Shown: piece by piece, positions 1 through 8,878 of the stretch
Layout: each line of letters starts with the position of its first letter
Position numbering within the stretch: position 1 is the stretch's first letter
NCBI GenBank assembly: GCA_003116995.1
Contig: BDSL01000001.1
Location: 496,001 to 560,000 of the forward strand
DNA length: 64,000 nt
Direction: 5' to 3'
From: Yamagishiella unicocca
Taxonomy: Eukaryota; Chlorophyta; Chlorophyceae; Chlamydomonadales; Volvocaceae
The notes under the pieces: model-generated
Told to the model about the DNA's origin: nothing
Databases searched by the model: none
Seen by the model: the letters and a program-made list of their open reading frames with translations, nothing else
Position numbers and translations under genes: made by a program

Positions 1-510
1 GAAACCGCCCTTGCCCTCCCACCCACCATCGACCACAAGCCCGGCCCCCCCCCCCCAACCCGCATCAACGGTTTGTATGCCCCCGCGCTCCCCGTCCCAG
101 CTGCGTTATTCTCGGTTCTTTTATTGTAACCCCCCCGTCCCACCTATCGCCTATGGGCCAGTTCCCAATTGGCCAGTGAGTAAGTGCCTGCGAAGCGCTT
201 GGAGACCGAAGCCAAATTTGGCAGATAGCCAAGCGCTGGTGGCGCCATAGAGTGGAAAGACTCTCAACCCTCAGATATCATTAGTTGTTACATTTGCGTC
301 ATTTGGCCCCTCCCTGCTGTCGTGCACTTGTGCTGATGCAATGGGCTACCTACGTTCACTATTCACATTACATACAGGTCTTTAAGTCTTGACTATATGC
401 AGCTCATGGGTGTCTCTTTTGAAAACAATGGGGCCGATACAGCGTACCAGCTTTCAGCGTCACCGAGTCGGCGCATACATGCTTACGCCGCGGCGCCCTC
501 GGACCGTCTG
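1..510. other. left flank without recognisable gene
   Basis: I see no protein family or splice-compatible exon here. The first 130 bases are C-rich and carry a run of C near position 50. Coding-like sequence only begins around 510, where the reading frame of the coiled-coil gene fragment becomes recognisable. Confidence 0.4.
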
Positions 511-783
511 CTATTTTCGGCCCGATGGTGCAGCCGATGGGAAGACCGGCGGCCTGGCGTTCAACAACGCCGCCGGCTTAAGGCTAGAGATGGAGAAGAT
601 TATGAAGTCAGCCGTAGAGGAACAAGTGGAGTCAGCCTTGAAGGAGCAGAAGGCGGAGCTGGAGGCGCAGAAGGCCAAGACAAAACTGCTAGAAACGGAC
701 ATGGCAGCGCAGAAGACGCAGCTCATGGCCGCAAAGAAGGCGGAGTCGGCAGCACAGAAGGCCAAGACGAAACCGCTGGAAAC

Positions 784-1206
784 GGAATTGGCAGTGCAGA
801 AGGCGCAGCTCATGGCCGCAAAGAAGGCGCAGAAGGCGGAGTCGGCAGCACAGAAGGCCAAGACGAAACTGCTGGAGACGGAATTTTGGCAGTGCAGAAG
901 GCAAAGCTGGCGGTGCTTTCCGTGGATAAGGTGGCGAACGCAGCCCCACAGTTGGCGAACATCTTGATCTACGCTGCTGACGTTGGGCCGCATTTCCGAC
1001 GGCCCAACGTCAGCGGCGTAGATTAAGATGTTCGCCAACTGTGAGGCTGCGTTCGCCACCTTATCCACAGAAAGCACCGCCAGCTTTGCCTTCTGCACTG
1101 CCAAAATTCCGTCTCCAGCAGTTTCGTCTTGGCCTTCTGTGCTGCCGACTCCGCCTTCTGCGCCTTCTTTGCGGCCATGAGCTGCGCCTTCTGCACTGCC
1201 AATTCC
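784..1206. repeat. inverted duplication (fold-back) of coiled-coil exon
   Basis: Bases 784-990 and 1000-1206 are near-perfect reverse complements around a 9-base spacer (991-999). The symmetry sum is constant at 1990: base 841 pairs with 1149 and base 982 with 1008. The repeated sequence is the 3' part of the coiled-coil exon, so the same peptide can be read from both strands. Confidence 0.9.
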
Positions 1207-1310
1207 ACCTTATCCACGGTGCTTTCCGTGGATAAGGTGGCGAACGCAGCCTCACAGTTGGCTGCGTTCGCCACCTTATCCACGGAAAGCACCGCCAGCT
1301 TTGCTTTCTG
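1207..1310. repeat. nested secondary inverted repeats
   Basis: The segment CCACCTTATCCACGG and its reverse complement alternate here (about 1206-1220, 1225-1242, 1269-1287). They reuse the distal part of the larger fold-back (around 905-945). This is a second generation of inverted copying immediately beside the first. Confidence 0.8.
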
Positions 1311-1810
1311 CGCTGACGTCGGAAATGCGGCCCAGAAGCTGCAGATGCGGGCTCAATCCGTTGCCAAGTTCAAGGGGCGTACGAGATCGCTTCAGAAAGC
1401 CAACCGTCCGGTGCCCTGGGCCAGTCTTGCCAAGGGGGACCTGGCCACCTTCAACCGCAAATCAGACGAGATGATTGTGTTCAGGTGGGCGATGGCATGA
1501 GAGGGGAGGACGGGGGCCAGGGTATTGGGTGTGTAATGGAGGGTTAGAGGAGAAGTGAGATGGTGTACAGGGGTGGAGAGTTGGGAATGGATGTTCGGGA
1601 GAACATTTGTGGACTTGGGGTGGAGGGGTCAGCAATACTGTTGCAAATCGGACGTGGGCCTGGGGAGGCTGGCCAGTGACCCCATCCTCACTCCCCACTT
1701 CCTTCTGCTCCCCTTTCCTCCTACACACCAGCTCCAGCTCTCCACTGGCGCTCGTTGTGCAGCTCCCTTTTCTGCAGACCCAGACCCCCCCTTGCTGCGT
1801 CCCCCCCGAG

Positions 1811-1978
1811 ACAGGAACACATTAACTCACCCGCCTAACCTGGATTCATTGGACACTCTGATCAGCGACGCACTCAGGCGAGATGAGCTTGAGTGCTCAA
1901 GCTCATCTCGCCTGAGTGCATCGCTGATCATAGTGTCCAACGAATCCAGGTTAGGCAGGTGAGTCAATGTGTTCCTGT
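1811..1978. repeat. 168-bp palindrome with 83-bp arms, MITE-like
   Basis: Arms 1811-1893 and 1896-1978 are reverse complements with only a few mismatches and a 2-base centre at 1894-1895. The outer ends read ACAGGAACACATT and AATGTGTTCCTGT. There is no coding capacity. The form fits a fold-back or MITE-type non-autonomous element, or a fresh palindromic duplication. I see no clear target-site duplication. Confidence 0.85.
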
Positions 1979-3473
1979 CTTGGGAGCTGCAGGATCACAG
2001 CACCAAGTTGGCACACGCCTGCTTCCTGGTGGAGCGGTATCACAGTGATGTGCGGCCCATGCTGGTGGAGGCGCTGTCGGGACAGGCCAGCTGAGGTGCA
2101 TGTGCACTCCACCCTGAATCGGGTCTAGTCATGCGGTTGATGTGCTGATGCCTTCAGCTGGTGCACCAGGCCAGCTGTCATGTGCAACTGCATTCAGCCT
2201 TCAGGCCAGGCCCACACATGCCGCAATAATGGTGGCAACACGCAATGCCGCCGGAGGGGGTGGACTTACGGTGGAATGCAGCAGCGGGGCTGTAGAAGAG
2301 GACCCTCCTTTTAAAGGTATCTGAAGCTGAACCTGGTGTTGGGCTCAGATTTAGTGCAGGAGCAGGGGCAGTACCAAGGAAGGACTACTGACAACGCCCT
2401 GCAGATTTTACCCCCGTAAGTTTCACTCTGCCATTCCCTGTAGTTTTTGTTGTGAATTGTTGGTGGCGATGAGGTGGAGTAGTCATGTTGAGAGTGTAGC
2501 GGAGAGTCGGGATGCGAGTGCCATCCCCATGTATTTCGTTGTGTGTGTCTCTCTGTATTATAGGTGCTGCTGCGCCCCTTGCAGCACCTAGGAAGAAATA
2601 TGGTAATCTTCGTTGGTGATGCGTGTAATGCATGGGCCAGAGCAGATGTGTAGTTCGAAGAGTGGCTGTCGGCTGGTGTGGCTGTTTGGGGTGCCTATGG
2701 GCTGGCATGCAACTCTCAAACTTGTCTCAGGGGCGCAATGAAGGGTGAACTCCAATGCCGTTCTTAGCGACGAGGTCAGGTTTGTAAACATGTTATTGAG
2801 GCCCAGGTAGTAGTACCTATTGCAGTGGGCTCCAGAACCATAAGGCAGGACCACCTGGCACATTGCCGGGCACTGAAGGAGACAAGAGAGACAGAGAGAC
2901 AGAAACCCAGTCGAGACAGAAACCCAGCCGCACTATACAAGACACTACAGAAAGGCTCTTTTTCTCCGCCCCCTCACAACATGCTAGCCATGACCCCGCT
3001 CCCTCTGGCACCCACACACCCTCAACACCCACTCCATGGACCCACCAGCCGTGAACACCTCATCACCCCCGCAAAACATCCCGGCACCACACACACACAC
3101 ACGTATACCTACCGTCTCCAATGGTATAAGTAACACATGACATACCAAAAAACGAGCATGGCCCCCCGCCCCCTTGCTGTTACTGCGGTTTCCCAAATGG
3201 CCTGGCGGCGTGGCTTGACACGGGTCAATCAAGGCCCCGCTCTGCTGGCGTCCCACACCTCTATGGTAACAGTTCCCAGACCGGGCGCCAGGCTGCACCC
3301 ACCTCACCGCACCCCATGCTGTCCCCCGTTTACCTCGTCTTCCGCGTTCCACGTAGCCGCCATTCTGTGAACTTGTTTTCTTTGTTCCTTACCGCAACAA
3401 CAAGGAACCGACTCCACAGGTTTGCTGGCCGTCCGTCCCAGTGCTCCCGCATGCGGCCACAACCAGTTTTTTT

Positions 3474-3494
3474 TTAAGTAATATATTACTTAAA
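3474..3494. repeat. short AT-rich palindrome, possible MITE end
   Basis: A TTAAGTAATATATTACTTAA palindrome is followed by TGGAATAAATCG. A related ATTACTT...TGGAATAAATCG string recurs at about 3970-3995, so the two may mark ends of one small non-autonomous element spanning roughly 3470-3995. No protein is encoded between them. Confidence 0.35.
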
Positions 3495-4439
3495 TGGAAT
3501 AAATCGGGGTTTGGGGCTTGGAAAAAACGGAACAGATTGAGGCTGACCCGTACATTTTTATTACTTAAGCCAAAAACGCCCATTCCTGTCTGGCGTGGCG
3601 GGACCAGCGGAACCAGAACCCCAACAAGTGGCAGATTTCCTATCCTGCCAAGTATCCCTGGGCCGAGCGTGTGCCTGCTGACGTGGACAGCGGGGAAGTT
3701 CACGACAAAGTGCGCTGCGTTCCCGTTTGGTGACGCACTGCGGAAATGGCTGGCCAGCAGCAGCAGGGGGCGGTACATGATGAACGGGTAGAGACCCAGC
3801 GCTACTGTGCTGCGGTTTGCCCTAACAGATGACACTAGGAAACACACCAACTGTACGTGGCTCTGGGTCTGTGAAAGGACTTGTAACTTATCGGGGGGGG
3901 GTCTGGGGGGGGCGGAGCCCCCCCCAGCGCCGCACAGCTATGGAACAAATATCAAACGCCCCTGAAATTTTATTACTTCAGATGGAATAAATCGAGGCCC
4001 CCCTAAAACGAAAAAAACAAGGGGTGTCGGCTTCCTCGAAGCCGGAAAAAGGGCGGGGCCCCTCTGCATCCGTACGGGCCAGTTGCTTTTGTGGAGCACG
4101 AGTGATCACTGCGGGCCGGTTGCTTAGCTGCGTGTGCGACAACAGGAGGGCTGCTTCACCACGCATGCAAGGATAGAAACCACCTTGACAGAAGTGTAAG
4201 AGGAAGCCAACATTAATTGCATGCATGCGCCAATTTTGGGCGCATGCCGCATGGTCAGTACCGCGAAGCGCCAACCGACATGCCCTTGTCGTGGAAGGCC
4301 AGAGCGTTGCTTAGCAAACCAACGTGCGGGTTACATGGAAATCATCTGAGAGGTGCCTGCTGACAGAGCTGAGGGTCCCACGGTAGACAACACCATAGTC
4401 GTCGTTGCCGGGCATCAAAGCGAATGATAGAGCCGGGGA

Positions 4440-5070
4440 ATCGTTGGGAACACGGGTTTAATTGGTGGCTGGGAACACGGTGCGTGTCATGACCGTGTTC
4501 CCAGCATTTAGGCCGTGTTCCCGCTCTTGCAATTGTTCCGGACACAATCAACGAATCGTCCTTGCTTATACGTCATTTAGAAGGTACCGGGCATCCATGC
4601 GAATGATATGAGCCTGGGAATCGTTGGGAACACGGGTCATCCATGCGAATGATATGAGCCTGGGAATCGTTGGGAACACGGGTGCGTTTGGTGTGAACAT
4701 GGTGTCATGACCGTGTTCCCAGCATTTTAGGCCGTGTTCCCAAGAATGACCGGCTAGCCTTACGTCCCCACAGAATACTGCCCAAAACCACTCCAAGCCT
4801 ACGGTACCCTTAGTATGACGGATAAAAGCTCGATGTGTCCGGACCACTCGCAAGGGTGGTAACACGGCCTGAAACCCACCAATAACCCCCGCGTTCCCAC
4901 CCATTCCCCCGCTCATCTCATCCGAATGGATGCCCGATACCTTTCAATACGACGTCTAAGATTACTTCAATGTGTCCGGACAACTGGAAAGGCGGGAACA
5001 CGGCCTGAATGCTGGGAATGGCATGCACCTTGTTCCCACCAATTGCAAGGGCGGGAACACGGCCTGATCA
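4440..5070. repeat. dispersed GGGAACACGG / CCGTGTTCCC repeat family
   Basis: The core GGGAACACGG or its complement occurs about ten times, in both orientations, within 630 bases. A longer block (CATCCATGCGAATGATATGAG plus AATCGTTGGGAACACGGGT) is tandemly duplicated at about 4587-4683. Confidence 0.7.
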
Positions 5071-5535
5071 CTCGGCGTTATGTACCAAACCATTGTGAGG
5101 ATTGTGCATGCCAACCATCGCCAAAGTGCTGGCTGGCACAGCCGAGGGCGCCACGGGAGAGAGCGTCATGAGTGCGCCTCCTCGCTCGAAGGTCCCGATC
5201 GGTTGGCTTACGATAGTAGTAGCACAAGTCATAAAATGAAACGGCTAGCATATCTGCATAAAGTGCAAAGGTGCTCGGCCCGGCAAGCCGCAACGATGGT
5301 GAAGTAAGAAGCAAGGCCGCGGCGAGCGAATATCAGAATTATGAGATGCCGTGGCTTGATCTTTTAACTATGAGATACATGGAACCTGTTAGAGGGAAGT
5401 ATAGTGCGAAAGGCATTGCTTTGACCGCGGCCTTGCTCCACGGCGACCGTGAAACTCATTCTCGCTCAAATGATTTTTGGTTGCCAAAGTAAGGTTAGTA
5501 CGTAATAGAGGATGCATAAGGCTATTGAAATATGG

Positions 5536-5540
5536 TTACA
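5536..5540 (-). terminator. possible TGTAA polyadenylation signal of the NAT10-like gene
   Basis: Minus-strand TGTAA lies about 240 bases past the minus-strand stop at 5785-5783. TGTAA is the usual poly(A) signal of volvocine nuclear genes. Confidence 0.4.
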
Positions 5541-5565
5541 GTTGGGCGTCCTATAATGTTTGGTG

Positions 5566-5606
5566 CGAACGCACGCACGGACGCACGCACGGACGCACGC
5601 ACGGAC
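5566..5606. repeat. 12-bp tandem repeat (ACGCACGCACGG)n
   Basis: About three copies of GGACGCACGCAC in tandem, next to a GC-rich hairpin at 5625-5665 (GGGGCGGGGCCCC ... GGGGCCCCGCCC). Confidence 0.8.
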
Positions 5607-5782
5607 ATGGGCAACCCTAGGGGGCGGGGCCCCCCGAGGCGCTTCGCGCTGGGGCCCCGCCCAAAAACACTGGCCACAACCTAGATGTCCGCGGACCATG
5701 CGCCCAGTATCCTGTCTTTTCTCGCGTCAACGATTTTCACGCCACCCCTCCCCACTCCCCCCCATAGCCTTCCCCGCACCCC

Positions 5783-7549
5783 CTATTGCCGCTGCTTCTT
5801 TCCTGGCCGGCCCTGCCCGCCCCCATTGGGCGCCGAGCCATACTTGTTCTTCTTCAGCCCGCCTTTCCCTCTGCCAATCCGCTGCTGCTTCTCCAAACCC
5901 GCCCCCTTGCCCTTCTTGTACAACATGGGTGCCCCGCCCGACCCCTTGCCACCCGCGCCTTCCTCGTCCCCTGACCGACGCCAGCCCGCCTGCTGCCGGC
6001 GCCTTGCCCCCCAGCGCCGCCTGGATATCCCCCTCCCCCCCGCAGATGGCGAACTGCGCCAAGTCCTCGGGCCGCAGGTAGCGCTCTCGCATCTTGGCCC
6101 TCTCCGCCTTGGCCGCCTGGTCCAGGTCGTCCTCCAGGCTGATGGTGTGCGGTGCCAGCTCGGGTGCCATGTGCACCGCCGGCAGGGTGCGGGCCACGGC
6201 TGCCTCCTGGGCAGAGCGAAGGCAGCCGTACACCTGGGGCGGAAGGCCGCGTGTGGCGGATGGGTTGAATGCGGGCAGGGGGGGCGGGGGCTAGTGAAGA
6301 AAGCATTGGAACCTGCGTGGGAGGCGGGGTGGGGCGGTGCTCGGCGGGTGCATGCATGCAGGCAGGCCCGGGTGTGTGCATGTGTGTGTGGTAAAGAATT
6401 TATCCCGCGAATTCACGGCCGACAACCGAGGGGGCGTGTCGTCTCTTGGCGGTTTGGTGCGGGGGGAGCATCACTTCGGTGGGGGCATGGGGTTGCTAGC
6501 ATACCGCCACAATGATTGCTGGAGGGCTGCTCCGGTGCGAAGCTAGGGCTCCTACCCACGACAGCACAGCATGCCCCGCCCCACCCCCAGTGGGGTCCTC
6601 GCTTCCTTTCATCTAGCCGCCGCCGGTTTAGCTTAGACGCCGAAGGTCGACATGCGACCTTCGTCTTTCGTATCCTCAACCCAGTTCTCCAGCAGGCATC
6701 TCGGAACATCTGTTCTAAACGGTTTTTCCGCGCATCCATGGGTCTTCCTCGAAACGCCCCCAGCACCGCTCACGGCGCCCCCGCCCCACCTTGCGCATGG
6801 CCTTGTTGAACAGCGCCAGCAGTTGGTTTGACGGCAGCCCCAACCCCTCTTCCAGCGCCCCCAGCTCCCGCAGCTGCAGCCCCAGCACCAACAGGATGGC
6901 GGCCTGGCCGTACGACAGGCTGACGGGCAGTCGGCCCCGCAGGTAGGCTCGGGACAGAGGCGGCAGCAGGTCCAGGACCGGGGGGGGGCGGGCAGGAGGG
7001 GGGCCGACTGGGTGGGGGTGGTGAATGGCCAGCAGGCGAGGGCCAGCCAGAGAATTCGGCCCTCGCCTGCTCCTTCCTTCCTGCACGAGCCCCCAACCCA
7101 CCCCTCAGCTCCCACCCCTCAGCTCCCACCCCACCTCTTAGCCCCCGCTTCAGGCCCCCCCTCCCCCTCCCCCTCGCCCACCTGCAGTCGCTTTAGGTCG
7201 TAGGGGTCCAGCGGGCTGCCGTCCCCTCGCCTCACCTCCACGCCCCCCCTCGCCGCCCGCTGGCCCTCCGCCTCACTCCACGACAGCTGCGGGTCCAGGA
7301 TGCTGAGCGCGAGTGCGGGCGCCATGTCCCGGAATGCGCCCCCCAGCAGGCTCATGAAGCGGCTCTTGAAGTCGTCCACGAAGGGCCGCAGCCAGGCGGT
7401 GCCGTCCACCCCAGGGTGCTCCAGCGGCCGCACCATGATGCAAGTGTGCTCGCCGGTGGTGTCGCTGGCGCTCTGTCGGAGGTACAGCGGCTCATAGCCG
7501 CCCTTGCGCCAGAAGCTGTACAGCTGCTGGGTCAGGCCGTATGATACGC
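5783..7549 (-). pseudogene. NAT10: 3' fragment of NAT10/Kre33-type RNA cytidine acetyltransferase gene
   Basis: NAT10/Kre33 makes N4-acetylcytidine in 18S rRNA and tRNA in the nucleolus, coupled to an ATPase/helicase module. Seen here is only the C-terminal third. Exon 7549-7182 gives GVSYGLTQQLYSFWRKGGY, LYLRQSASDTTGEHTCIM and DPYDLKRLQ, the end of the GNAT domain. About 6978-6790 gives LDLLPPLSRAYL and LPSNQLLALFNKAMRK. About 6233-5783 gives PHTISLEDDLDQAAKAERAK, LAQFAICGGEGDI and a Lys/Gly-rich tail ending at TAG 5785-5783. Damage: no upstream exons exist on this strand; the conserved segment between DLKRL and LDLLPP (YSRN...DYH in relatives) is missing and the second piece has no AG acceptor; and the basic tail (YKKGKGAG...KKNKYGS) lies in another frame from the preceding SLEDDLDQ part. 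A decayed copy or an assembly break are the alternatives. Confidence 0.75.
6600..6770. repeat. dispersed intronic repeat, copy 1
   Basis: This block contains GCCGAAGGTCGACATGCGAC, a partial palindrome, then CTCCAGCAGGCATC and GGGTCTTCCTCGAAACGCCC. Parts of it recur in two CAND1 introns (51583-51660, and reverse complement at about 58705-58735). It sits between two exons of the NAT10-like fragment. Confidence 0.65.
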
Positions 7550-8878
7550 CTGCGGGCGGGGCGAGGAGAGGAGAGGCGGGGGATGGGGAAGGGGGTGTCC
7601 GGGAGGGGGTGTCTTGGGTGGGCGGGGGAGAGATCCAGGGCGGGCCACGGGCGGGGTTGGGTTTGCGGTCGGGTGTTCTTGGACACCGATGTCCAAGCAG
7701 GCGAACACATGGATGTGAATAGGTTCTATATTTGAAGCCATGCATGTACGGAAACATATTTCAGGCCGCGTGTGTGATGGTGTCCTATCTTTTTGAGGTC
7801 AGGGTCAGTTGGCGCGCCCGCCGGAAATAATGGGGAGGGCGTTGCCGCTGGGCTTGTGCCGCTGAGAGTGCATGTCCTTGTGCAGGGCCTTTCCATCCAT
7901 TGACCGTCCGTTGACCGTACGGAAGGCAGATGCAAGTCCAGTGACGGATCCGCGTTCGTACACAGCAACGACAATTGACCTATGGTACATACCCTTACGG
8001 AAAGAGTTGGCGCATTAGACGGCGGAGGTTGTCAGGGCAGCGTTAAGTGCCCGTCTTTGTGACGCGGTAGGCCATGGAACTGATGTTTGAGCGTGGGCCG
8101 TTATCGGCAGCAGTGAGATATCTGCGCAGTACAATTGCTGATGTAGGCGAACGGATTCGTGCATTGTGTTGTATGTCGGGCGCTTTGTGCCTAGTTGCTC
8201 GTGTTTAGTGCCCAGTGCTCGGTGCGCTGACCAGCGTGCCAGTACGTGGTGTTTGGTTATGAATTGGGGGGGTGGGGGTGGGGGCGGGTACCCTGGATAG
8301 GGTCCCGTTACACCAAACGCTGCTGTGCGGATTTAAGACGACGAAGGGATGGACCGATTCAACTCAGGCTCACATACGCCGGCAGCCCAGGTATAGGAAT
8401 TGATTGGCTTGCCGTAGTTAGCAATCGGGGTGAGAGCGCTTTGCAGCGGTCGTTTCCTAGAGTGACGGACGGTGGTGATGAGTTCTTCTATGCAAAGCTT
8501 CTAGGCATTGTCAGGTATGTATATGGTACAGTTTTAGGCATGTTACGAGGCGATGTCATACACGGCCCCATTTCACAATTTGTCAGCGTCTCGAACAGCC
8601 CACGTGCGACTTCGCACGTACAGTTCGACTTTTTGCCATTCCTGAACAACTCTATCCCAATATCTATTTGTGTCACCACAGACTACTTGCACAGATCACG
8701 AATTGCTTCATCTGTTGTCGGAAAGCCCTAGCGCACGCGCCGCCCAACCACTAAGACCATTTCCCCTGGAAGTAACAAGACGGCGGCTGCAACTCATACG
8801 ACCATGCAGCAGAGGGCATTTAGCCCTTTGCTGGGGCCCTGACGGCCAAGTCCGCGCAGGATTAGGTTTAGGAGTCAG
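7550..8878. other. stretch between NAT10 fragment and NIT2 exons
   Basis: No exon of NAT10 type is found upstream of 7549 on the minus strand, although about two thirds of that protein should lie there. The plus strand is presumably NIT2 5' region or a large first intron. One open plus-strand frame at 8246-8731 shows neither algal codon bias nor a known family. Confidence 0.4.

Larger units (their letters stand above)
511..2094 (+). pseudogene. coiled-coil protein gene fragments, probably disrupted
   Basis: Three coding-like pieces lie on the plus strand. The first (about 511-890) encodes Lys/Ala/Glu/Gln-rich heptad-like repeats built on units such as QKAKTKLLETE and MAAKKAQKAESA, as expected of a long coiled coil. 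The second (about 1309-1484) contains NAAQKLQMRAQSVAKFKG and ends at a good donor (TTCAG|GTGGGC, phase 2). The third (1993-2094) follows an acceptor (CTGCAG|GAT) and runs through LVERYHSDVRPMLVEAL to a TGA stop. The splice phases of the last two do not match, so an exon is missing, and the region between them holds a 168-bp palindrome. The end of the coiled-coil exon is duplicated in inverted orientation immediately downstream. I do not recognise the family. A broken gene is likelier than an intact one; an intact gene with an unrecognised exon is possible. Confidence 0.35.
2095..5782. other. intergenic stretch with short repeats, no gene seen
   Basis: No open frame here resembles a known protein or shows algal codon bias. 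The stretch contains a CA microsatellite (about 3089-3104), AT-rich patches with TTAAGTAATATATTACTTAA symmetry (about 3474-3494), a G/C homopolymer hairpin (about 3891-3925), a family of GGGAACACGG repeats (4440-5070), and a 12-bp tandem repeat at 5566-5606. Confidence 0.5.

Noticed and set aside
8246..8731. 161-codon plus-strand open frame between the NAT10 fragment and NIT2
   Set aside because: No algal codon preference, no motif and no splice link to NIT2; probably chance in moderate-GC sequence.
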